Shown here: in pieces, positions 1-5,732 of the stretch
Layout of the letters: each line of letters starts with the position of its first letter
Position numbering within the stretch: position 1 is the first letter of the stretch
Assembly: GCA_027343965.1 (NCBI GenBank)
Contig: DAHWJX010000010.1
Span: forward strand, 1-6,075
DNA: 6,075 nucleotides
Direction: 5' to 3'
Source of the DNA: JAKACU01 sp021821185
Lineage (GTDB): Bacteria > Bacillota > Bacilli > Alicyclobacillales > SLC66
The notes under the pieces: model-generated
What the model saw: only the letters and a program-made list of their open reading frames with translations
Told to the model about the DNA's origin: nothing
Database searches by the model: none
Made by a program: the position numbers and the translations under genes

Positions 1-72
1 GCTCCTATGGCTCAGCAGGTCATTGATTATTATTTTGCACATTTAAAAACACTGCAAAAAACAACGCTCTAA
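1..72 (+). CDS. C-terminal end of a penicillin-binding protein (PBP2-like transpeptidase), partial
   Basis: Frame 1 is open from the first base to a TAA at 70-72 and encodes 23 residues, beginning APMAQQVIDYYF and ending LKTLQKTTL. The pattern of Ala-Pro, then a short amphipathic helix, then Asp-Tyr-Tyr-Phe is what class B penicillin-binding proteins (PBP2/MrdA, SpoVD/FtsI relatives) have just after the last strand of the transpeptidase domain, where 'APxAxxVxDxYF' is common. If so, the complete protein cross-links peptidoglycan peptides on the outer face of the membrane and is anchored by an N-terminal segment that lies outside the window. The call rests on a very short stretch and on recalled family pattern. 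The catalytic SxxK, SxN and KTG motifs are not visible here. The next gene starts 82 bp downstream on the same strand and has an apparent promoter of its own. Confidence 0.5.
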   Translation, partial: APMAQQVIDYYFAHLKTLQKTTL

Positions 73-103
73 TGGCAACGGATCGTCGCACTTGCAGTTT
101 TTT
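51..103 (+). terminator. possible weak intrinsic terminator after the PBP-like gene
   Basis: ACTGCAA (51-57) is the exact reverse complement of TTGCAGT (92-98), and the 3' arm runs straight into six T (98-103). Upstream A residues could extend the pairing with the T run. The loop of 34 nt is long, and the 5' arm lies inside the coding region, which is unusual for an efficient terminator, so the call is weak. Confidence 0.25.
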
Positions 104-120
104 CTTGATCGATATATTAT
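92..120 (+). promoter_or_regulatory. candidate promoter of the marR-MFS unit
   Basis: TTGCAG (92-97, 3 of 6 matches to the -35 consensus) and TATTAT (115-120, 5 of 6 to the -10) are 17 bp apart, the optimal spacing. The expected transcript start near 127 leaves a short leader with a G-rich stretch (GGGGGCG, 141-147) before the ATG at 155. The -35 is poor, and its bases also fall in the possible terminator stem, so this is a reasonable but unproven call. Confidence 0.35.
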
Positions 121-122
121 AT
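112..122. promoter_or_regulatory. AT-rich palindrome over the -10 region, candidate MarR operator
   Basis: ATATA-T-TATAT is a perfect 5-bp inverted repeat with a one-base centre. It sits exactly over the candidate -10 box of the regulator gene. MarR-family dimers commonly bind AT-rich inverted repeats overlapping their own promoter, so the position suggests autorepression. AT-rich palindromes also arise easily by chance, and the half-sites are short. Confidence 0.3.
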
Positions 123-154
123 AGCCATCCTATGTTTTTTGGGGGCGTCGAACA

Positions 155-610
155 ATGAGCGATAATAAGAACTCTCTCCCGGATGTTATTGACCAATTTA
201 TCACCTCTTTTTGGCGTATTAATCGCTATTTGCGCGCAGGCTCGCTTGAGCAGCATGGTCAGCAGATCACCCGTGTACAATGGATGATTTTACGTTACTT
301 AAAACGTTCCCCATCTTGCACAATTGGTCAGTTGGCACAACACATGAACGTTCGCTCAAGCACGATGTCACAAATGTTAGATCGGCTGGAAAGAGAGCGT
401 TGGATTCGCCGAAATGCTGCTCCAGATGATTCCCGTGTTCGTATTATCGATTTAACAGATGAGGGTAAGAAACTCATCCAGTCTGTTGAGTCGATATGGC
501 ATGAGCGTTTAGCGCAACCTATGGAAGCTTTATCGCAACAAGAGCAGACACAACTGATCGAATTGTTACTGAAATTAGCCTATGCGACGACCAACTCAGG
601 TGCAAAGTGA
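155..610 (+). CDS. MarR-family winged helix-turn-helix transcriptional regulator
   Basis: The 151-residue product has the usual MarR length and layout. Helix 1 (about residues 8-36) would form the dimer interface together with the C-terminal helices (about 104-147). The central winged helix-turn-helix spans roughly 40-102: a helix with QWMILRYL (42-49), the segment TIGQLAQHMNVRSSTMSQMLDRLE (56-79, shown in part by IGQLAQHMNV then a recognition helix rich in Ser/Thr), and the wing with the family signature DDSRVRIIDLTDEGK (91-105), where the Asp and two Arg contact DNA in characterised members. Such proteins act as cytoplasmic dimers that repress a neighbouring gene and let go on binding a small aromatic ligand or on cysteine oxidation. 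The only cysteine is C55, so redox sensing is not obvious. The start is preceded by a G-rich stretch at 141-147. The stop TGA overlaps the start of the MFS gene, so the two are surely co-transcribed. The family call is firm; the ligand is unknown. Confidence 0.93.
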   Translation: MSDNKNSLPDVIDQFITSFWRINRYLRAGSLEQHGQQITRVQWMILRYLKRSPSCTIGQLAQHMNVRSSTMSQMLDRLERERWIRRNAAPDDSRVRIIDLTDEGKKLIQSVESIWHERLAQPMEALSQQEQTQLIELLLKLAYATTNSGAK

Positions 611-1833
611 TGGAAACGTCTTGCGAGACGATGGATCCTAATGTACGAAAATTGATCCTTATTCGAGGGTTACGAAGTATTGGTCAAGGGGCTATGGTGG
701 TTGATCTTACGTTATACCTTGAAGCCCTTCACTGGAGCGGAGCGGCTATTGGCGGTGTCACATCGGGTGCTGGGCTTGTTGGTGCTTTTTTGATTTTGAT
801 AGTTGGAATTGTGAGTGATCGGGTAGGGCGTAAACCGTTTTTACTTATCTATGAAGTGCTAACTATGGCATGCGCGATTGCAGCAAGTATGTCGACTGCA
901 GCTTTATTGTTGGTACTTGCTATCGTGGTGGCAGGGTTCGGTCGGGGGCAAAGCGGGGGAGCTGGGCCATTTAGTCCCGCAGAACAGGCGTTATTGGCAA
1001 GGTTTGTAAAAAGAGAACATCGGGGACGAATTTTCAGTCTGAATAACGCGGTTGGTTTTGTAGGTATGGCGATCGGTGCTGTGGTAGGTGGGATACCTTC
1101 GTTGCTTAAGTATACATCCGTCATCGATGCTTATCGGCCCGTTTTTCTCTTGGTCGCATTTTTATCGCTCGTATGTGTGAGCATCATCGTAAAAATTGAA
1201 GAGACAGCTCCAATCGATGTAGTACCTCCAGCGACTATGGCTGATGAAAAGCATATTCGTCAAAAAGAAAATCGTTCTATGACACTTTTAGCTTTAGTCA
1301 ACATGCTAAACGGCCTTGCAGTAGGACTTACAGGACCGATGATGGCTTATTGGTTTAGTATTCGTTATGGGGCAAGCACAAGTGCGATCGGTGCTACAAT
1401 GGCGATCAGCTTTTTGTTGACAGGTGTATTTTCCATGCTCAGTGGAAGATTGGCTGATCGTGTCGGAATCGTCAAATCGGTTACATGGATGCGCGTCGTA
1501 GGTTCTGTATTCATGCTCGCGTTACCTTTTATGCCTAATTTTACGCTCGCATCGATATTGTTCGTTTTGCGCAGTGCGGTCAATCGCGGTACGCAAGGAA
1601 ACCGCACAGCACTCAGCGCCAGTTTGACGCGCGATAAACGCCGAGGACTCGCTTCGAGTATAAATGCATTGTCGATGCGTTTGCCATCATCCATTGGACC
1701 AACCATCTCAGGATACCTGTTTGACGCCAATATGCTATCATTGCCACTTTATCTGACAGCAATCTTGCAACTTGCCAATGCCGGAATTTATCAATGGGTT
1801 TTTGGTCGATATGATCGGGAACGTTCAGTGTAA
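610..1833 (+). CDS. MFS transporter, probable MarR-controlled efflux pump
   Basis: A 407-residue, 12-helix major facilitator. MFS motif A, with the form GxxxDRxGRK, lies at about residues 66-75 in the TM2-TM3 loop. A degenerate repeat of it, SGRLADRVG, lies at 278-286 between TM8 and TM9, as expected from the two-fold pseudo-symmetry of the family. The central loop after TM6 (about 195-220) is charged. A glycine-rich GRGQSGGAGPFSPAEQ (111-126) marks TM4, and RLPSSIGPTISGYLFD (357-372) resembles the conserved TM11 stretch. The ATG at 610 shares its A with the upstream TGA and has AGGTG at 598-602, 7 nt away. The GTG at 607 would also be in frame, but only 4 nt from that site, so ATG is preferred. 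Tight coupling to a MarR gene points to export of a toxic compound recognised by the regulator. Import of a nutrient cannot be excluded. Substrate unknown. Confidence 0.88.
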   Translation: METSCETMDPNVRKLILIRGLRSIGQGAMVVDLTLYLEALHWSGAAIGGVTSGAGLVGAFLILIVGIVSDRVGRKPFLLIYEVLTMACAIAASMSTAALLLVLAIVVAGFGRGQSGGAGPFSPAEQALLARFVKREHRGRIFSLNNAVGFVGMAIGAVVGGIPSLLKYTSVIDAYRPVFLLVAFLSLVCVSIIVKIEETAPIDVVPPATMADEKHIRQKENRSMTLLALVNMLNGLAVGLTGPMMAYWFSIRYGASTSAIGATMAISFLLTGVFSMLSGRLADRVGIVKSVTWMRVVGSVFMLALPFMPNFTLASILFVLRSAVNRGTQGNRTALSASLTRDKRRGLASSINALSMRLPSSIGPTISGYLFDANMLSLPLYLTAILQLANAGIYQWVFGRYDRERSV

Positions 1834-1840
1834 ACTGAAC
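1823..1840 (+). repeat. perfect hairpin with GNRA-type loop containing the MFS stop codon
   Basis: GTTCAGT (1823-1829) and ACTGAAC (1834-1840) form a perfect 7-bp inverted repeat around the loop GTAA, whose last three bases are the MFS stop codon TAA. In RNA, GUAA is a stable GNRA tetraloop. No T-run follows (next bases ATCAGGG), so it does not look like an intrinsic terminator. It may stabilise or pause the transcript between the MFS and YihY genes, or it may be a DNA operator. Confidence 0.6.
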
Positions 1841-1913
1841 ATCAGGGATAATTACGGAATTTCTCGGGAATCTTAGCTACCATTCACGGTGTGGTTCACG
1901 CTCTTACAGCGAA

Positions 1914-1929
1914 AGGTGGGCCCGTATTG
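1914..1929 (+). promoter_or_regulatory. ribosome binding site that decides a TTG start for the YihY gene
   Basis: AGGTGG (1914-1919) is followed after 7 nt by TTG (1927-1929). It is the best Shine-Dalgarno match in front of this reading frame and is much better than anything before the in-frame GTG at 1891. The resulting N-terminus (MKVQSVVSRGK) is short, basic and followed directly by the first membrane helix, as is usual in the family. Confidence 0.65.
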
Positions 1930-2736
1930 AAGGTGCAGTCTGTCGTTTCCCGGGGTAAAATTTTGTTTGCTGCAATTGTTAGACATAATCTGGGCGCTTT
2001 AGCTGCTATGATCGCTTTTTTCGGTTTTTCCTCTATGGTGCCTCTGATCTTTGTCCTCTTATATGCGGCATCTTTTTTAATTCCTAGTGCAGGAGTAGAT
2101 AAATTTGCGACTTCTGCACTGGGATCGATTGTACCGCTCATTCCTGCCGAGAATACCATTCTTTTGATGACTATATCGCGTTTAACCACACTTGGCACAC
2201 ATCAAGGAATCATAGGATTTGTCGGTTTGCTGTGGACAGCTGTCGGTGGATTTGTTTCGTTTCAGCAAGCACTTGATACGATCTGGGAAACTCGTCATCG
2301 GCGATCGTTCGTTTTACAATATGTTGTCTCATTTGGTATGATAGCTTTGCTGTTGTTAATGACAGTATTATCTTTGATCTTAATAGAAATGGTTCCTGTT
2401 TTAACGTACCTACATATTGAGTGGATATGGCTTGCCATTGCATCACGAGTATCGTTTTTCTTATTGCTCTTGGTGACTTGTTACATATCTTTTCGTTTTT
2501 TACCCACACACGCGTCACCACCGATCTATCCTCTAATTGGGGCACTATTTACGACTATAGTTATCTACATTTCAAGAGAAGTATTTACATTTTACGTACA
2601 TATGCTTGGCGCATCCGCTTCGCTATATGGCACGTTGAGTTTTATCATGTTGTTTTTATTTTGGGTGTACATTGTGGCCACAATCGTACTGTTGGGAGCG
2701 GAATTGGCGGCAGGATTGGCGCGCATGCATGAATAG
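1927..2736 (+). CDS. YihY/virulence factor BrkB family integral membrane protein
   Basis: From TTG 1927 the product has 269 residues, within the normal range of the YihY/BrkB family (once misnamed ribonuclease BN). TTG is chosen because AGGTGG (1914-1919) lies 7 nt upstream. An in-frame GTG at 1891 would add 12 residues but has only a weak site before it. Hydrophobic segments fit six membrane helices: about 24-52, 94-112, 130-160, 170-195, 205-225 and 238-262. Family signatures visible are LLWTAVGGFVSFQQALDTIW (101-120), corresponding to the conserved 'LW(S/T)A..G...L..AL..IW' stretch, and the C-terminal block YGTLSFIMLFLFWVYI then LLGAEL with its Glu at 259. The biochemical role of this family is unsettled. 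It has been linked to membrane or envelope functions. It starts 93 bp after the MFS stop and ends 33 bp before sucrose phosphorylase on the same strand, so read-through from the MarR-MFS transcript is plausible. The family call is strong; function is unknown. Confidence 0.88.
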   Translation: MKVQSVVSRGKILFAAIVRHNLGALAAMIAFFGFSSMVPLIFVLLYAASFLIPSAGVDKFATSALGSIVPLIPAENTILLMTISRLTTLGTHQGIIGFVGLLWTAVGGFVSFQQALDTIWETRHRRSFVLQYVVSFGMIALLLLMTVLSLILIEMVPVLTYLHIEWIWLAIASRVSFFLLLLVTCYISFRFLPTHASPPIYPLIGALFTTIVIYISREVFTFYVHMLGASASLYGTLSFIMLFLFWVYIVATIVLLGAELAAGLARMHE

Positions 2737-2769
2737 ATTGAACTTGAGAAATGGGGAAAATGGACTGTT

Positions 2770-4227
2770 ATGAAAAATGAAATCATGTTGATTACGTATG
2801 CTGATAGCTTGGGGGAAAATTTGTCTGAGTTGTCGTCTATTTTGGATGACCACCTGCAAGGCATTGTCGGCAGTGTACACATCTTGCCTTTCTATCCTTC
2901 CTCTGCAGATCGAGGATTTGCTCCCATGACTTATCAAGAGGTGGATTCGGCTTTTGGTTCGTGGCGAGATGTAGAAAAAATCGCGCAAAATCATGACATG
3001 ATGTATGACTTTATGATCAATCACATTTCTCGAAGTTCGACGTATTTTCAGGACTTTGTAGATCATAAAGATGCATCGCCTTATGCTGATTTGTTTATAC
3101 GTTATAAGAAATTTTGGCCAAATGGTGAACCAAGTCAAGAGGATGTTGACCTTATTTATAAAAGAAAGCCGCGAGCACCTTACATTGATGTCACGTTTGC
3201 AGATGGATCATCCGAGCAAATTTGGTGTACTTTCGATGAAGAACAAATTGACTTGAATATGTATTCTCCAGTCACGCGACAGTTCGTTAAAGAGCAACTG
3301 ATCCATCTCGCTAAACGAGGAGCATCTTTCATTCGGCTTGATGCGTTTGCCTATGCGACGAAGAAGGTCGGAACAAATTGCTTTTTTGTTGAACCTGATA
3401 CATGGGAAATGCTGGCGGACATTAAATCCATGTTAGAGCCGTATCAGGTTGACTTGTTGCCGGAAATTCATGAACATTATTCAATTCAATTGAAACTAGC
3501 TGAACATGGTTATTATGTTTACGATTTTGCGCTTCCCATGTTGGTTTTGCATGCTTTGTACTCAGGACATGGTGAACGGCTTGCATCATGGCTTTCTATA
3601 GCTCCAAAAAAACAATTTACCACGCTTGACACGCACGATGGTATCGGTGTGGTGGACGTGGCTGATTTAATGACGCAAGAAGAAATCGATCAAACGAAAG
3701 AATATTTATTTGTTCAAGGGGCAAACGTCAAACGAATCTACAACACAATAGCGTATAACAATTTGGACATCTATCAAGTAAATTGCACCTATTACTCTGC
3801 GCTTGGCAACAATGATGATGTTTATCTTTTGGCGCGTGCCATTCAGTTTTTTGCTCCAGGCATTCCGCAGGTGTATTATGTGGGTCTTCTGGCTGGGGAA
3901 AATGACATTGAGTTGCTTGAAAAAACGAAGGTAGGTCGCAATATTAACCGTCATTACTACAGCAAGCAAGAGGTTGCTCATGAAATTGAACGCCCTGTTG
4001 TAAAGCGATTATTCGAGTTAATGAAGTTTCGAAATACGTTTGGCGCTTTTGATGGGGACATTGAGGTGACATTATTGGAAGAGGGTGCTATTCTTGTGAT
4101 TCGCCGAACGAGTGCGTCAGGAGAAAAGAAAGCTATTCTCACCGCGGATTTGCGTGTTTACCACTTTTCCATTGAGTATCTAGAAGGACCTGAGACAGAA
4201 GTTAAAAAACTTATCTTATCTGCGTAG
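2770..4227 (+). CDS. gtfA: sucrose phosphorylase (GH13 subfamily 18)
   Basis: The enzyme reversibly converts sucrose and phosphate into glucose-1-phosphate and fructose in the cytoplasm, saving one ATP compared with hydrolysis and phosphorylation. The 485 residues match the family length (about 480-505) and resemble recalled Leuconostoc mesenteroides sucrose phosphorylase from end to end. Landmarks: ITYADSLG (8-15); LPFYPSSADRGFAP (39-52), with Asp47 expected in the glucosyl site; DFMINH (80-85); RLDAFAYA, with nucleophile Asp191; LPEIHEHY (230-237), with acid/base Glu232; TLDTHDG (285-291), with transition-state Asp290; the substrate loop NNLDIYQVN (330-338); and the hallmark PGIPQVYYVGLLAGEND (363-379) followed by GRNINRHYY. 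All catalytic residues are present. The ATG at 2770 fits the family N-terminus, but the ribosome site is weak (TGGA at 2761-2764, or GGGG at 2753-2756). No sugar transporter, PTS gene or LacI-type regulator is adjacent. The 3' end overlaps the convergent flippase gene by 17 bp. A sucrose 6'-phosphate or glucosylglycerate phosphorylase is less likely because of the RLDAFAYA and LPEIHEHY motifs. Confidence 0.95.
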   Translation: MKNEIMLITYADSLGENLSELSSILDDHLQGIVGSVHILPFYPSSADRGFAPMTYQEVDSAFGSWRDVEKIAQNHDMMYDFMINHISRSSTYFQDFVDHKDASPYADLFIRYKKFWPNGEPSQEDVDLIYKRKPRAPYIDVTFADGSSEQIWCTFDEEQIDLNMYSPVTRQFVKEQLIHLAKRGASFIRLDAFAYATKKVGTNCFFVEPDTWEMLADIKSMLEPYQVDLLPEIHEHYSIQLKLAEHGYYVYDFALPMLVLHALYSGHGERLASWLSIAPKKQFTTLDTHDGIGVVDVADLMTQEEIDQTKEYLFVQGANVKRIYNTIAYNNLDIYQVNCTYYSALGNNDDVYLLARAIQFFAPGIPQVYYVGLLAGENDIELLEKTKVGRNINRHYYSKQEVAHEIERPVVKRLFELMKFRNTFGAFDGDIEVTLLEEGAILVIRRTSASGEKKAILTADLRVYHFSIEYLEGPETEVKKLILSA

Positions 4228-5677
4228 AAGCCGCAAAAGGATGGCGTTTTTCAAGAATGTAGGTTCCAAGTAATATGGCCACTAATGCTAAGGGAAACGT
4301 GATGCTATTGATGCTCGGGTCGTGTAGACCAAGTTCTAACACGAGCCCCATCATGAAAGACGGAACCATGGGTTCGACAAATGCAGTTTGCCATGATAAA
4401 CGCAAGCCATCTTTGAACAAAAAGTAAAACAGCGTTGCAGCCGATAACATCCAGCCAATAACGTACACAAAAGTGGCAAGAACAGGCTGATGCGCCGCGG
4501 CAATGGGCGCAACGATAAACAAGATCGAGCCTGATACGATCATGGTAAAAAAATTAGCACGTGGTTTACCAATGCCGGCAAGTAAGGTGCCACCAAGTCG
4601 ACTGACGGAGGAAAACATCACGCCAATCGCGGTGAGCACCGTATACTGGTCGGCTTCTTGGTTAACGTAGTGACTGCCAAATAGGGCATATAAAATCGGA
4701 TCAGGATAGAGGCAGATGAGTACCGTAATCGGAAATAAGACGAGATTGTTATAACGAAAACATAAAGTTGCTCGTTCACGAGATTGTATAGGAGAGCGCA
4801 TGACTTCGGAGAGAAACGGTAGTGATACAATATTAAAAGCCCAAGTAACAATATTGGCGTAACCGGCTATTTTAAGAGAATTATTCAGATAACCTGCAGC
4901 AATAAGGGAGGTTCCACCTGTTATGACAACTAAGTAGGATTGTTGAAAAGACTTAGCGATGTTACCTGCGAAACTTGGTAGTCCATAGCGCAACATACGC
5001 CATAACGTTTTCATTCGCACCGGTGTAAAAAAGCGAATGGGAAATTGCTTTGTCAGCCATACCAAAGCAATCGCTAATGTGACTATCCCACCGCAAAGCA
5101 CCCCAATATTGATAAGAAATAGCGAACTAGGTGACCAAAGATACCACCAGATACCAAGAATCGTGCCTGAAATTGAAAATAATGTCGTTGTTACCATCAA
5201 AATGGATTGCACCATAAACTTTTTCATGCCCGAAAAAACGGCAACGCACATGTTGATTGCAGCCGATAACAAAAGGGATGTCGATCCCACGTCAAGGGCA
5301 GGAGCAAGGGCTTTGATGTGATAAACGGTTGCAATAACAGGCGACAATCCGCATACTACAAGGGCGATAAGTAAAGCGCCAAGTATACTGAAGAGAAAGG
5401 CTGGTCCAAAGATCGAGGCTAGCGCCTTTTTGCCATGTCGTGCGACAAAAAACGTGGTTGCAGAATTTAAACCGACATTTAAAAACAGTCCGCTTATGCC
5501 AAGCACTTGTTGCATGACGCTCACTTGACCGTATAGTGTTTGACTAGGCAAAAGCCGCGTGGTTACGACGCCACCGATTGTTTGCAAAGTTTGATTAATA
5601 AAAAGCCCAATGAAAATGACAGCAATATTGGCGATAAGGTAGGTTCGTAACGTTTGGGTTGATCGTGTATAGTTCAT
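4211..5677 (-). CDS. oligosaccharide flippase family protein (Wzx/MOP-type polysaccharide exporter)
   Basis: A 488-residue, almost wholly hydrophobic protein with about 14 predicted membrane helices and short basic loops. This is the size and topology of the MOP superfamily (Wzx/RfbX flippases, Bacillus SpoVB/YabM-like proteins). The N-terminal stretch IANIAVIFIGLFINQTLQTI followed by VTTRLLP.TLYGQVS is the typical TM1 and loop ('..RLLGP..YG....') of the family. The mid-protein LRYGLPSFAGNIAKSFQQSYLVVI is the usual start of the second half, where TM7 carries 'YGLP....'. These proteins move lipid-linked sugar units across the cytoplasmic membrane for capsule, wall or exopolysaccharide assembly. 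The ATG is well supported: on the minus strand AAGGTGG (5691-5685) lies 7 nt upstream, and an extended -10 promoter lies just beyond. No glycosyltransferases or polymerase are visible in the window, so the substrate is unknown. The gene ends inside the last codons of sucrose phosphorylase. SpoVB-like or teichuronic/MATE-type function remains possible. Confidence 0.85.
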   Translation of the reverse strand: MNYTRSTQTLRTYLIANIAVIFIGLFINQTLQTIGGVVTTRLLPSQTLYGQVSVMQQVLGISGLFLNVGLNSATTFFVARHGKKALASIFGPAFLFSILGALLIALVVCGLSPVIATVYHIKALAPALDVGSTSLLLSAAINMCVAVFSGMKKFMVQSILMVTTTLFSISGTILGIWWYLWSPSSLFLINIGVLCGGIVTLAIALVWLTKQFPIRFFTPVRMKTLWRMLRYGLPSFAGNIAKSFQQSYLVVITGGTSLIAAGYLNNSLKIAGYANIVTWAFNIVSLPFLSEVMRSPIQSRERATLCFRYNNLVLFPITVLICLYPDPILYALFGSHYVNQEADQYTVLTAIGVMFSSVSRLGGTLLAGIGKPRANFFTMIVSGSILFIVAPIAAAHQPVLATFVYVIGWMLSAATLFYFLFKDGLRLSWQTAFVEPMVPSFMMGLVLELGLHDPSINSITFPLALVAILLGTYILEKRHPFAASTQIR

Positions 5678-5684
5678 GAAAAAA

Positions 5685-5691
5685 CCACCTT
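5685..5691 (-). promoter_or_regulatory. strong ribosome binding site of the flippase gene
   Basis: The minus strand reads AAGGTGG followed by seven bases (TTTTTTC) and then ATG. This is a near-ideal Shine-Dalgarno match at optimal spacing, and it fixes the flippase start at 5677. Confidence 0.8.
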
Positions 5692-5706
5692 GTGAACGAT
5701 ATCATG

Positions 5707-5732
5707 ATTATAGCAGAAAGGTGATGTATCAA
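5707..5732 (-). promoter_or_regulatory. candidate extended -10 promoter of the flippase gene
   Basis: On the minus strand, TGCTATAAT (5715-5707) is a perfect -10 hexamer with the TGn extension. TTGATA (5732-5727, 5 of 6 to the -35 consensus) lies upstream, but the spacer is only 14 bp, so activity would depend mainly on the extended -10. The expected start near 5700 gives a leader of about 23 nt carrying the ribosome site. The -35 side reaches the start codon of the divergent Fsr-type gene at 5733, so transcription of the two genes may interfere. Confidence 0.55.

Larger units (their letters stand above)
5678..5732. promoter_or_regulatory. 55-bp divergent intergenic region between the flippase and Fsr-type genes
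   Basis: This short gap holds both ribosome binding sites and the flippase -10. It contains the perfect 8-bp palindrome ATCATGAT (5701-5708). A second CATG-centred palindrome, TTCATGAA (5673-5680), covers the flippase start codon, with centres 28 bp apart. A weak plus-strand -10 candidate, TATAGT (5668-5673), lies inside the flippase 5' end but lacks a convincing -35. No regulator is adjacent to claim these sites. Confidence 0.45.

Noticed and set aside
1069..1395. GCGATCGGTGCT repeated at 1069-1080 and 1384-1395
   Set aside because: Both copies encode Ala-Ile-Gly-Ala in membrane helices of the MFS protein; this is most simply coincidence or pseudo-symmetry of the transporter, not a DNA repeat element.
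1823..1840. Hairpin after the MFS gene as a rho-independent terminator
   Set aside because: The stem is followed by ATCAGGG rather than a T-run, so it lacks the second essential element.
1891..1926. GTG at 1891 as start of the YihY gene
   Set aside because: It is in frame but has no good ribosome site, whereas AGGTGG sits 7 nt before TTG 1927, which also gives a typical family N-terminus.
2656..3138. Minus-strand open frame of 160 codons across the YihY/phosphorylase junction, and other antisense frames inside the genes
   Set aside because: They lie opposite strongly recognisable coding sequences, show no family motifs and lack convincing ribosome binding sites.
5724..5732. ATG at 5724 as start of the Fsr-type gene
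   Set aside because: It falls within the AGGTGAT ribosome binding sequence that is ideally spaced for ATG 5733.
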